The notes under the pieces: model-generated | The model's database searches: none | What the model was told of the DNA's origin: nothing | What the model saw: only the letters and a program-made list of their open reading frames with translations | Assembly (NCBI RefSeq): GCF_018873765.1 | Contig: NC_057922.1 | Span: 17,311,563-17,375,562 of the forward strand | Direction: 5' to 3' | Length of the DNA: 64,000 nucleotides | Source of the DNA: Telopea speciosissima | Taxonomy: Eukaryota; Streptophyta; Magnoliopsida; Proteales; Proteaceae | Position numbers and translations under genes: made by a program | Part shown: positions 11,329 through 23,200 of the stretch, in pieces | How positions within the stretch are numbered: the stretch's first letter is position 1 | Layout: each line of letters starts with the position of its first letter

Positions 11329-12312
11329 TTTGATCGTTCTTTATCTTATTCCTAGTAAATTATTTAAGTCAGAGGTTAAAAATAGTTTTTAAAATATTTG
11401 AAAGTTTATGTAGTGTCATTGTCACATGATTTGATTTCTCAAAATACAATTAGATGTATGAGAGCATTTGTGTGTTGATATTGATTATATATAGATATTC
11501 CAAATACACAAAAGAGTATCAAACTGATCCAAAGGCCAATCCATCTGGCCTTTCCCTACAATCATCTAAGATCCAAGCTATCGCCCATACCTCTTCTCCT
11601 TGAGTCCTTGTGCCATTGCATGGTGCAAACCTTGCAAGATGCTTCTGGCTTTTAATGCTAACAAGTTCTCTGAGAAGAGTTTATAGGCAGGGAATCTTTA
11701 CTTTAGGCATTACAGCCCGCATCTTCACTTGTCCTTACAATTCTCCGTTTGGAAGAGGAATGACACGACTCCTACTCTAAAAGCATCTCGCAAACTAATG
11801 TCTTCATTTTAGAGGAGGAAACCGAATGATCCTTCGATTGTGCTAGAAGATCCATATAGAACTTTTGGAAGGCCTCCATCTCTTCTCCAGCTCCATTCAG
11901 TACTGGAGCATCCACTCCACCCCTCTTTCATTTGCAACAAGGCATAACATCCTCAAAGAAGCCCACAACATGATATATTTTGATAATGAATGTATATTAT
12001 GGATGATAAAGAACCTAGAGTCCATATGCACACAAATATGCATTTTCATGAAACATTCATTGATTGGTCTATAGGATATATTGAGCTTGTTTACATAAAA
12101 ATCCAATGTATATAATTAAATTTGATCAAAAATTAAGATTTCTTTTTTGCAAAAAAATTATCTGTTAACAAAGGAAATTTACCCCTAACCTTTATAGGAT
12201 GTAATATTTCTAGTGCTTCTAGTCCTTTCACATTAAGGTTTTGTTTGTTTTAACAACTAAGCATATTTCTAGAACATTGATTAGTTTGTGATAGCTAGCT
12301 AGACTCTCTCTT

Positions 12313-12324
<12 letters not shown>

Positions 12325-12350
<26 letters not shown>
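12325..12350. repeat. (AC)n microsatellite
   Basis: Thirteen AC units, preceded by a CT-rich run at 12304-12323. Confidence 0.9.
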
Positions 12351-12351
<1 letters not shown>

Positions 12352-13702
12352 ATATTTATTGAGAGGTGGGCAGTTGTCAATTTCCTAGTTGACCAATTCA
12401 GCTGGCCAAATCAATTCAAATTAAAAACTATAGGGATGGATGCATGCAATGTCCATGCCTTTAGGGTGGATAGTTAGTTAGAAAGGAAAATGATTTTCTA
12501 ATCCATATTTAATGAAGATATAGACTCAATTAAGAAAGTCTTTAAGCACAAGACAAAAGATGAGGAGGATAAGCTTTCTTCTTCTATAAATAAATGAATA
12601 AATGATTTTTGAATATATATATACATAAATTGTACAAAGAATAGCAGATTTAATTAAGTAGAGATGCCCCTAGCTTACTTAATCAATTTAAATTAAATAT
12701 TATGCCTTGCTTGTCTTGCAAGGGTACCAAATCTTCTTATATTACAAATAAAATGTGAAAAGAAGATATTGTCGATTTTAATATTTGGTGTGTACTATAT
12801 ATAATAGAAGATCCAAACACATTCATGACCCTTAGACTTCATGAGAGACTTCATTAGCCCCGCCCACATTGAACTAATTATTTGGCCCTTGAAGAGAAGA
12901 GAAGGATAAGTTGTTGATGATGATGATAAGCTTAAAACGTACGTACGGTACCCAATTTTGATGATGACAATCTATCTATATATAACATGGCCGGGAAGGT
13001 TCTTAAAGTTTTCATTAATTTATCCTCATTGACAACGACGGCAACCCGTAACAACACAACGGCGGTGACGGTGACTACAATGACGACGACCATGAATGAT
13101 CTTGTGGTGGTCCAAGAATTAGATTTTTTTTTTTTTTTTTTTTTGGGGTAAAGACAAGAATTAGATTGAGTAGGAATAAGAAAATATATGGTTTTCGATC
13201 TTCGGATCCATTTGATGTATATAGGAAATGATATACTTCCCTCTCATGAAAATTGACTACCACGTACGCTTCTTCTGTAACCATCATTCTTTGTCTCAGG
13301 GCTTCTGTCCGGCAGCAAGTAACCTTTTTTTAACGATTTTCACTCTAGTTCAGATAGTTCTCTTCTAAGTAGCCCTTTTAATGAGTCAAATTTGTGACGT
13401 AGTAACTTGATCAATATGCTAAAAGCTTTAGAGCTGATAGAACGCATTAAATCAAGCTTTGTAACCTATCAAATACTAGACTGGTCCAATCTAGCGCTCA
13501 TACGTACTGTTAGAAAAACGACATCCAAAATTACGATTTTGTAGAAGAAAAACGAAGAGAAAGAGAAGAACAAACACATAAGACAAGATTTACATGGTTC
13601 ACCGCCAAGTAGGAAGGCTACATCCACAGTCGAGCGATAAAATGATTTCACTATTTTTGTGAAGCGAAAATACAAACCCTCAATCTCTCATCTCTCAATG
13701 AG

Positions 13703-13873
13703 GGATCTTTATCTCCTCCAATTCCTTGCCCGGCCCAGTTCCTCTAACAAGGGGGGAGGTTGGAATGACCACCCTACCCCTGTCTTAACACTCTGCCTGG
13801 GTGGGGTCCACCACCCCCTATTAGAGGAACTGGGGAACTGGGCTAGACAGGGAATTGGAGGAGCTAATTTTCC
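13703..13873. mobile_element. Foldback MITE family A, copy 3 (171 bp)
   Basis: GGATCTTTATCTCCTCCAAT pairs with the inverted right end ATTGGAGGAGCTAATTTTCC. Inner arms CCCAGTTCCTCTAACAAGGG and CCCTATTAGAGGAACTGGG form a long hairpin. Imperfect duplication CTCAATGAG (13694-13702) / CTCAAGGAA (13874-13882). Confidence 0.75.
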
Positions 13874-13882
13874 CTCAAGGAA

Positions 13883-15233
13883 ATAACAACAATATATAAG
13901 AAATCCTAACCCAGAAAGTATAGAACTGCCCCTAAAAACTCATCGGGTCTGGTTCGGATCTGAACTAACATATGATCGAAATACGTACATATCAAATCAA
14001 AGACCTCAACGAGCTCTATAGGAGAAAAGCATATGATGCTGATGTATGCACTTTTAGACCATTCTAGTGCATTTCAAAGGCTAAATGACCCGCTAAAGAA
14101 TCACCACAACACTTTCTGGAATGAGATCAGACTTCACCAATAACACATACACTAGATCAAACACCATTAAATACATAACAACATCCATCCATCCATCATC
14201 CATGTCATACATTATGTTTCTTTCTTCTACAACAAAATGCTTCTTTTTATGTAGATCCTCACATTGATCCTCTATTTCACGCTTTCTTTAATCGGTCCAA
14301 GTGTTATTATCTGTCTCTATCTGTAAATTACTTTATTATTGCCTTCACGTTTGTAATTATGAAAATGACATGGGGGCGTGTAACTGTGAGAGAGAGAGAG
14401 AGAGAGGGAGGGGGGGGTTGTAAACTTATCATTTACTAACAGTCTCTGTCAAACTATACCACAAGAGAAGGGTTTTGGAGGAATGTTGGATTGTAAATTT
14501 ATTATTTACTTACAGTCTTTGTCACCTTCAGATTCTGTCAACCTATACTATACCCAAAGAAAAGAAAAGAAAAGAAAAAAAGAGAAGCTGCAATTGGGAT
14601 TTGTCAATCTTCAAAGTAAATGGCAAAAGAAGCAAGTAAGCCAAGTAGTTCTTTGGTTTTTACTACATTATATATATCCAGTCAATACTTTATGAATATT
14701 GCTTTATTTGCACAAATATTGTTATCTCTTCTCCATCTTAATTATTGCCACTGCTATACTATATATATATATCCTACAAGATATTAAAGCATGAATTATG
14801 AATGACTCCTATATGGTCAGTGGATTCCGTACGTACAGTTCTTTAATGACAATCTTTTATATATATATATATATAAATGATGCATGATCATGTAGGCAGC
14901 AGGGGTAAGACGGTCATTTATCGCCTCACTGTGTCCCGACAGCACGTTTCTACCGAGCAACTCGATAGTAGAGACCCACTAGCTAACTCCATCTACATAG
15001 ACAGTATGACATTCACAGTATGTAACATGCAAGATATTATTGCCAACTAGACAATATTGGTTCCTTCCTCCCTCCCTCATCCCCTCTCTCTCTCTCTCTC
15101 TCTCTCTCTCCAATAAGTAGTACTGTTGGGTACAAGAAGGCCTTAAAGGGAAAAATACCAAATGGATGGATATCTGGTATGCATTGCATGTGCGGGTGGT
15201 AAGTAAGTAAAGCTCAATATAGTAGCTTTCTTA

Positions 15234-15264
<31 letters not shown>

Positions 15265-15365
15265 TAGCTAGGCTCCACCAATCATAAATAAGGGTGATAT
15301 ATTCTGACTCTACAATAATCAATAAGTGAAGAAGTCACAACAAATTAACCTTCTTTATAAAATAA

Positions 15366-15397
<32 letters not shown>

Positions 15398-16166
15398 CCA
15401 TTAGAATAAGACTGCTGTGAACAATCTCTTGGAAAGGAATGTAAACAAATTCTTAAGATTCTTTGATGAAAAAGCCAATCTTAATATTGGTATTGGGTTG
15501 AAAGTGTCACATTAAATGTTAAATCTTGACTTGAAAAGCCAATCTAATTAAGGGATTGACAGTGGTGTCCCATAAAATGTTAAAATCTTGTCATGAAAAA
15601 GCATGGGGCCTTCAGTAAAAGTTTCACAAAAAAGTGGAAAAATTAACCCTTGGATTTCAGTTGGTTGATGTTTAAAAGTTATATGGATATTTGCCCAACA
15701 AAAGAAAAAAAAAAAAGACTTTTATTAGTTTTTTAAACTGTTTTCTCTGGCCCTCTCCCCTCTCCCCACCTTTTTTTTTGTTTCTTTCCAAAGGTGAGAG
15801 GGTGTGTATGGACAAAACTTTATGGAACTCCTGTAACAAAAAAACAGGTGCGGAACCATGAAAACCATATTGAAAGCAACATAAACCTAAATAGTTCAAA
15901 TTAGAAAACCAAGAAAACTAGTATCATAAAAATGAGTAAATCATCATGGAGATACAATCAGCAAATCAATTGTGGAAGTTTTGGGTGTGAAGGTTATGAA
16001 ATAAAAGGTTTGATTAACAGTGAAGTGCGTCCCCTAAATATTAATTTGAATCGCCTATGACAGCTTATAGTTGTACAAATGAATTAGAATAATAGAAAGA
16101 CATTACAGGGAAAGATTATTGAAGAAACATGGAAAGAAATAAACAAATGGATTTTTGTAAACCTAA
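13883..16166. other. Intergenic DNA
   Basis: Simple repeats only: a GA run near 14389-14406, AT runs near 14760 and 14860, a CT run near 15085-15110, and a T tract at about 15368-15397. No exon or complete element was recognised. Confidence 0.4.
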
Positions 16167-16380
16167 TGTTACGATCACATTTATCCCACATCGGTTGTAT
16201 GAAAAACTTATTGTGGGTTGATAAGTTCTTGGGTTTCCTCACTTTGTAAGCTGGTTTATAGAGTTGAGTTCTCTTAAACTCGTATCGATGGTATCAGAGC
16301 TAGCACCACGTCTCTTAGGTGCAATCGTGCGGCGTCACCTAAGCTGGTTTATAGGGTTGAGTTCTCTCATGCTCGTATCA
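16167..16380 (+). mobile_element. TRIM-like remnant: short LTR, primer site and partial second LTR
   Basis: A candidate 5' LTR (about 16167-16288) starts TGTTACGATCACA, contains TCCCACATCGGTTG, and ends next to TGGTATCAGAGC (16289-16300), the standard initiator-Met tRNA primer site of plant copia and TRIM elements. Then AAGCTGGTTTATAG.GTTGAGTTCTCT..., already present inside the first LTR, recurs at about 16340-16380 and ends CGTATCA. There is no coding capacity. The size and structure fit a terminal-repeat retrotransposon in miniature with a truncated 3' side. Confidence 0.6.
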
Positions 16381-18026
16381 TATGCCATATGTAACCTCCA
16401 TCACCCCTGCAAGCTAAGTGGGGGAGGAAGCAACACTCAACTTGGGTTGAAAAAACTGAAACCGAGGGGTGGACAAGCCTTTAGTTAAAATATCTGCGAG
16501 CTAGTCTTGACTCAAAACAAAACGATGCTCATACAATTTGTCCTCCTCAATTGAGAACGGGAAAGAGGAGTCACCACCTAGGGTAAGGGTCTAGAACCCG
16601 TAAAAGGCTCATCACCGATAAGGAAGAGCAGTTAACTCAATACCCGTAGTCTACTCAGAGATTGAGTAAGGGTTAGGTTATGGATACAAGAAGGTGTTAG
16701 GCACCCGTTCCACCCGGTGAAAGCCAATCTTTCTACTAGACGCAGAAGTTCGAGCATTATCCCTAAGTGTATGTCTTAACCCACATGTATCTCTATGTTA
16801 TACCTACTAATGTATACCATTGAATGAAAGCGGACTACATGCTATCCCTACATGTTTACTTTAATTACATTAAACAACTGCCCTAAATCATGATCATTTA
16901 ATTAAACAAGAAATGATCAAAATGCTAATCTAATTAACTTTAGGCATGCTTATCTAACTATTTAACTAATAGTCAACTATCAAGCTAATTAAATACCTAA
17001 CTAATTAACCAATTGCACTAACTAATTTACCATGCTACACTACACTACACAACTAATTAACTAACTATAGGGTCGTATGGCACACCCAAGAGGGGCCGGG
17101 GTGAATTGGGTGACAACAAATTCTTGTTTTGATTGAATAACTTTCACACAATGTTAGTGCAAGACAAGTAATAGAGACAACAATACAAGATACTTTTTTG
17201 GATCGATTTGTTCCGTTAGAACACAAAATCAATTGGGAACTACCAAATGCCTGCCAAACATAATTCCACTCCCAAAGTGCTCCCTTAAATCAAAAAAAAA
17301 AAAAAAAAAAAAACCAGAATCACTCCCATGGAGTGTTGTCAAATGAAACTCAAAAGAGGTTACTAAAAAAGTTGTAAACAAGTGGGTTCGAAAGCAATTC
17401 TTGAAAATGGGCCCAATTGGGTTTATTTTCAAACTGGATCAAACGCGATACTGGGCTAATGGTAGCTCGCCGATTTTTGGCCTACTGGTGGGCCGATAGC
17501 CCGATACTAAACTAAACCAATTTAAAATCAAAGTCCCAAAGAAGGGAGAGTGTAGGGAGATTACGAGTCTCAAGACATAGGCTAACTCCAAACCCAAACC
17601 CAAACCCAAACCCGTTTAAGCATGATCCTAGGGACAGATTTTGATGTGAGCCAAATGATCTAAGACTAGAGATCAAGAATGATTCTAGCCTAAGATCTAG
17701 GGCTAAGTTGTTTAAGTGTATTTAGTTTCAAAAATTCCTTTCAAAGCATCGACAAAGCCAATAGAATGTCATTCACTAGGGTGGATTCCCACTTTCATGT
17801 TCTCTCTCTCTTCCCATTCTTCCACCCTTAAAAAAAGGGAAAAAAAATTCTTCCACAAGAATTAGGTTGGTAGTTCCAAAAGTGACGCCATCGATCATCA
17901 TTTATGCCACAAGAAAATAGAATCACATGACACTTTCCATCATTTTCTCTTTCAAATCCCTGGAAGGACCAAACTCCTTGGAAGAAATCAAGGAACATCT
18001 GCACAAAAAGCTTCACGTCTAGAATT
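16381..18026. other. Old retroelement-like debris
   Basis: 16500-16745 contains GGAGTCACCACCTAGGGTAAGGGT-like sequence and GGTGTTAGGCACCCGTTCC, phrases I associate with plant gypsy-type repeats. 17080-17220 contains ACACCCAAGAGGGG..GGTGAATTGGGTGA, also present near 20364-20393. No protein-coding domain survives. There is a poly(A) tract at about 17291-17313 and four AACCCA units near 17589-17612. Confidence 0.35.
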
Positions 18027-18035
18027 ATTTTTTTT

Positions 18036-18160
18036 GGGTTGATGTTGCGCCCAGACACATGGGTCTGCCATTAGGGGGGGCAGGATGATCATTTTGCCTA
18101 GCCCCATGTGTCTAGACGCTGTCTAACCCCCCCTCCCCCCTGCACAGGAAACGTTCTCCC
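18036..18160. mobile_element. GC-rich hairpin MITE, copy 2
   Basis: GGGTTGATGTTGCGCCCAGACACATGGG through a complementary arm to CAGGAAACGTTCTCCC. Flanked by ATTTTTTTT at 18027-18035 and 18161-18169; the duplication is low in complexity and weak alone, but the element matches the copies at 876 and 36279. Confidence 0.6.
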
Positions 18161-18387
18161 ATTTTTTTTTTTTTGATATGTCAAATCTATTGGAGATGAA
18201 TATATCCTGTCTCATAACCCCTTCCTACAACATCTAGGGTTTATACAAGGGTCAGGCTAGCCCAATGGGTACCAAATGTTGGACCTGATTTGGGCCTAGC
18301 TAAGATTGAGACCTTATACATAAAATGGACTTGGGTTCGAATTGTTTTCATTTTTTGGGAGTCTAAATGTTGTGGTTCAAGCCCAAC

Positions 18388-18828
18388 CATGGTTTGAGGT
18401 ATCGGATCGGATTGGCCGATATTGGCCGGATCGGATCGATATCGGTATCGGTCAAGGCCGATCCCGATATTTGACCGATACAACAAGGTTTGACTGGATC
18501 GTTGTTTGGATCGCCCAACTCATCGGCCGATCCAATCCTTGACTGATCCAATTGAATATTTTTTTATTTTTTCAAAGTTGTTAAGTTTTTTTTTAATATT
18601 ATCTTGACCGATATCGACCGATACTGATTGATACCAACCGATTTTGATCGATCCGATCCCAAGATCATAACACCCACCAAGTATGACCGATACATGACCC
18701 GATCCATCAAAAAATGATTGTGGGGAATTTTTTGACCGATCTTGATCAATTTGCATCGATCCGATCCTGATCCGGAAAGGTTTCGGCCATGACCGATCCC
18801 AAGTCCGATACCTGGATTTTGAACCTTG
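18388..18828. mobile_element. Non-autonomous hAT-type element (441 bp) with palindromic subterminal repeats
   Basis: Starts CATGGTTTGAGGTATCGG; the inverted right end reads CAAGGTTCAAAATCCAGGTA. Nearly the whole interior is degenerate GATCGGATCGATATCGG / ACCGATATCGACCGATA repeats. The 8-bp duplication is AGCCCAAC (18380-18387) / AGCCCACC (18829-18836). Its ends resemble the elements at 25980-28167 and 60006 onward. No coding sequence. Confidence 0.75.
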
Positions 18829-19311
18829 AGCCCACCAAAAAAGGTTCATTCCCAATTGAGACCAAAATTGGTATGTAAAATCGACAATAAAATCGAAACT
18901 TAGAACCGTTTATTAATTAGTTTTGATTTGAGATATTGGAACCGTTAAATAAGAAGAAATTTTGTAGGGACACATCAAATTTTATTTCCACTAGTAAGAA
19001 GAATTGGAAAGTTGTTTTATACCATCTTAATTATAAATGCAGATGTTTAGCAACTTTTTGTTAGTGGTTGGTGAATGATGTTGACAGTGCACACCTGGGC
19101 CTTGGGCTGGCGGTTTGGCAATGTTCGCTTAAGAGCTGAATATAAAGGAACAATTTAAGCCCGGCCAAGGCATGTCTGGTTCGGCCCCAATCGGCCCAAC
19201 CCACAGGCTTGTCGACTCGAAGACGTGAGGACGACTTTGCAGTTGCTGGGGGGACAAGTGCGAGTTTGGAGTTGGGAAGGAAAGAAAAGAAAGAAGAGGA
19301 AACAAGAAGAT

Positions 19312-20258
19312 ATGGAAGGAGAAAGTAATTGGAGCGTAGCAGTGGAAGATCTTGTTGATGGTGGGGATGTTGAAGGAGCGATTTCTCTGCTCGAATCTGT
19401 GATTTCGAAGCTCGAAAGTGGACCTTCTTCATCGCCTTCGGATCTGGAGTTGGCCTCAGCTCTCGGTGACTTGGCTAATCTCTACTCATCTCGAGGTTTT
19501 TCTCTAAAAGCCGACGAACTTCAAACCCATGCATTTCTCATAAAACAAGCAGTTCGTCAACATATTCGTCCTCCAGGGTTAGCTGCGCTCCTGATCTTCT
19601 TCCTCCGTGTTCTAATCAGTTTAATTAGTTCCTAGTGTTCGTGTTTCCTCCTCATTTTATTTCATGCTCCAGGGATTCAGATACTGTAAGGAAGAAAGAT
19701 CAAGAGGGGAATAGAGTTTCGCCTTCTGATGCAGCATCGCCTTCTGATGCTTATGCGGCCGCCAATGCTTCTGTTTCTTCGGATGATGGTGCTTTTCTCT
19801 GGTCTTTATCTGGTTTTGATTTAAGTGTTCTTTATTTTCATTATGAGAATATTTTATTTGTTTTCGTTTCATTCCAAAGAAAAGAAGAGCATTTTGTTCT
19901 TTGGAATCCAGTTTGTGCTTTTTACTTCTAATAATTGTTTAGTCCTTTGCTTTGATTTGTCTTGAAACTTTGTGTGATCAATGTTATTATCCATGCATCA
20001 ATCATTTGAGACTTATTTGAATGTTTCCTGTTGGAAATATTCCAAAATAAAATAAGGAAATGAGTACTTATCTTATAACATAGACAAATCGAGGTTGATA
20101 ACGGCAACCACAAGCGCTATATATAGCATCACAAACCTGAAAACATATAGTGAAACTTAAGGAATCAGTGGGGCTGAGTTGTGCCACTAGTCACTCTCCT
20201 TAAGACTATAGACGCCCTTTACGGTGCAATTTGGGCTCTTACGAATCAGCCTCCAAGG

Positions 20259-20289
<31 letters not shown>

Positions 20290-23200
20290 ATATATATAAG
20301 AGACACCTCCATGGAGTGTCTCCAAAAGACATGTCCAAACAGCATGTAGGATCAAATGGCAACACCCAAGAGGAGGGGTGAATTATGTGACAATGCTTTC
20401 TTGCAATATGTAACAAAAAATTAAAATAAAAGTGTAATAACAAAATGCAAGAGTAAGAGATAGAGACAATGGGAGACACAAGCGATTTTAGAGTGGTTCA
20501 GATTCATCAATCCTCGTTCACTACTTGAGCTACACAGACCAAGGATTTCCACTATCAAGGATCTCTTTCCAAATGGCAGAAATCAAACCTTACACCTCTC
20601 AATCACAGTCCTTCGGATTGAGCACCCGTATCAGATAGGCCAATGATTTCTTACCCGAGCCACACTGGCCAAGGATTTTTACAGATCAAAGATTTCTTCC
20701 TTCAGCTGTAGAACGCATCCGCAAGAACCTCATTAGCTGTAGAACACATCTACAAGCTAAGCATAGCAATATGACTTCGTACAAGTCGGAAACTGCACCA
20801 ATTCAAGCTCAATAATTCTCACAAGCAGTCAAGCCCTTTTTCAAGATGATAGTTTCGTGTAAGTTCAAAAGTATTATAGTTCAAATGACTCAAGACTTTA
20901 TATAGGCAACAAATTAGCCATTTGAGTCAATCATGGGTTTTCTCAAAGATAGAAAATATTCAAACTATTTTGGCCTTCAAGAAAACAACTTCTTTTGCAA
21001 AGGGACTCTTTATATCCTAATATCTTTGTTTATATTAGTGCATATTTTCTTATTTCCTGTTGTTTCTAGAGTCTTGATGTTGTAGTTTTACTGCTGTTTA
21101 GTTGCATACTCATGCTTTGGACTTTGGAGTGCCATATTTTGATGAACATAAAATCATAATTTTTTTTCAAGTGGGATAAAAGGAACGACACAGATATTGA
21201 CACTATACATTCTAGAGGGAATATTGATACCAGACAGTTACTGGAGAAGATTGGCTGGCTATTCTGGCCTGAGAAGCTTCTCTCTCTCATTCCTCAACAT
21301 CTCAAAAGCCTCTAATTATATTAAGCAGGCTGTGCTATTTATAGCTAGTCAGACATGTAGGTAATTATGCCCTAACTCTATTCGTTGTTTTACCTTAATT
21401 ATCGACCAAGTTAAAGTAAAATCACACCCTTAAATGGTCCTTGTGTGCCCTACAAAAATTTACATAGAAAGTAGGAAACTAGCTACCAAAATCTGATTAG
21501 TATATAAAACCATTCTTAATTTCTTAAAACTTGACCAATCTTTGGCAAATTGTCTAAGGGCTTGGGTGACCACTCCTATAAAGTATTTAGTCTTATCTCA
21601 AGTTTGACTTTTTTTACCAAATCCTGGTCTCTGATAGGTTGATTTATGATATCTCTATGGCCACACATCAAATTGTTGCAAAAATTTCAGCCAATTTTCA
21701 ATAGATGAAACTCTTCAAGAGTTAAAATTTCATAGTTATCAAATTGTTGGGGTTGGCAATACAGTTTTCTTGTTAGTTTCCCCAGTCCCACCCTATGTTA
21801 ACAATTCCCTGTTTCGTAATGTTCTTTTGGCAGCTTCTTGTTTCTTCTCCCCTTTCTTCTTTTCTTTTCCACACTGGGATTTAATAGGGTTCATGCAATT
21901 GATGATTCAATGAACTTGGTGCTTCCTGTACGGATGTGAGGAGAAAGTTGTTAATCATCGATCTTGCATCCAAGACCACTAGAGGTATTTGATGTTACTT
22001 ACTTTTTGTTGTGGATTGGATTTGACATCAAGAACCATTAGGATTTCCACCTCAGACCTCTTTTTCTGTGAGAGGATCTATTTTCAAGAGGATGTTTCAG
22101 TATAATTTGGGTATGAGAAAATGGACCAGACAAATCTTTGAAGTCAATTCTGCATAGGATACTTGCTTATGTCAGTGTTACATAGTCATCATGGCGTCCA
22201 GGCTCCTTGGTCGCCTTGGACGCATAGGCGGGCACCTTGGGTGTCTTGGTCTGCCTTGCTGGTATCGCCTTGATTTTGGACCCTCTCCAACGCCTTGGTC
22301 GCCTTGCCGCCTATACCTATGCAGTGTTATCTTATCTAATTGGACATTCAGTGAAGTTAATTGTACAAATTGTGCAGTGTTAGGGAGAGATTTGATGCCC
22401 ATATTGGCATTGGTGAAATGTAACACTAATTATGCTTTTTGGGGAATTGTAAACCACTTACCTTATTGTAATTTCTGTACTTTGTAGTAGTGAAGTTAGT
22501 ACAGTGTCTCTTTCTCATAATTTATCCTGTATTGATGTTCATCTTGTGTTCCTATTACTGATCAAATAAGTTCTTAAATATGACTAGAATAGTTCTGCTT
22601 TTCTACTAGAAAGAGTTTTTTCATTGCTTCACTGTAGAATGTCTAATAAAATTTCCATGTACTTTTAGTGACTTATAATGTTAAAATAGTTCTGCATTTC
22701 AACTAGAAAGAGTTCTTCCATTGCTTCGTTGTAGAATGTCTAATAAAATTTCCTTGTACTTTTGGTGACTCTTATAATGTTATAAGTTAACTTTGAATCT
22801 TAAATCTTGTTCAGATTGGGAAGCTATTGCTGATCGTGAACCTGGTGAATTATTCTCTCCACAAAATGAAGGGGGTGCAATAAAAGTTGAAGAGGGTGCA
22901 GTAAAAGTTTCACATGAAGATACCAAAGTTCAGACTCCTAAGCGGCGGGGAAGGGGGGAATTCTTGTACAGGAAAAATGTCTTGTATAGTGATAAAAAAC
23001 TTGATATTGCAAGGGATAATGAGTCAGAGGATGAAGCTCCTAGCCATAGTTCAGAAGAAAATACAGAAATAAGAAATTGTAAGTCACATGCACTTCAACA
23101 GTTTGGTCTAATCGTCTGCATCCGAAAGCATATTGTGTTGTGGAAGCTTATGTTCTTTTATGTTTTGTCACTTCATTGCTATTTTACAATGGCAAAAGTT

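Larger units (their letters stand above)
10005..13693. other. AT-rich intergenic DNA with local duplications
   Basis: No exon with coding character was found. The segment holds a degenerate duplication (10499-10600 resembles 11000-11095), a tandem repeat (separate entry) and a CA microsatellite. Short open frames at 11865-12106 overlap on both strands and look like chance. Confidence 0.4.
19789..22814 (+). other. Intron 2 of the R3HCC1L-like gene (3.0 kb)
   Basis: Donor G|GTGCTT, acceptor TTGTTCAG. Contains LTR-like debris from about 20029 (TGTTGGAAATATTCC...), an (AAAT)n run, CACCCAAGAGG...GGTGAATT sequence like that near 17090, and a CGCCTTGG-repeat patch at 22192-22316. A near-duplicate 'TTTCTACTAGAAAGAGTTTTTTCATTGCTTC' type segment occurs at about 22600 and 22695. 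No exon is seen. Confidence 0.6.
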
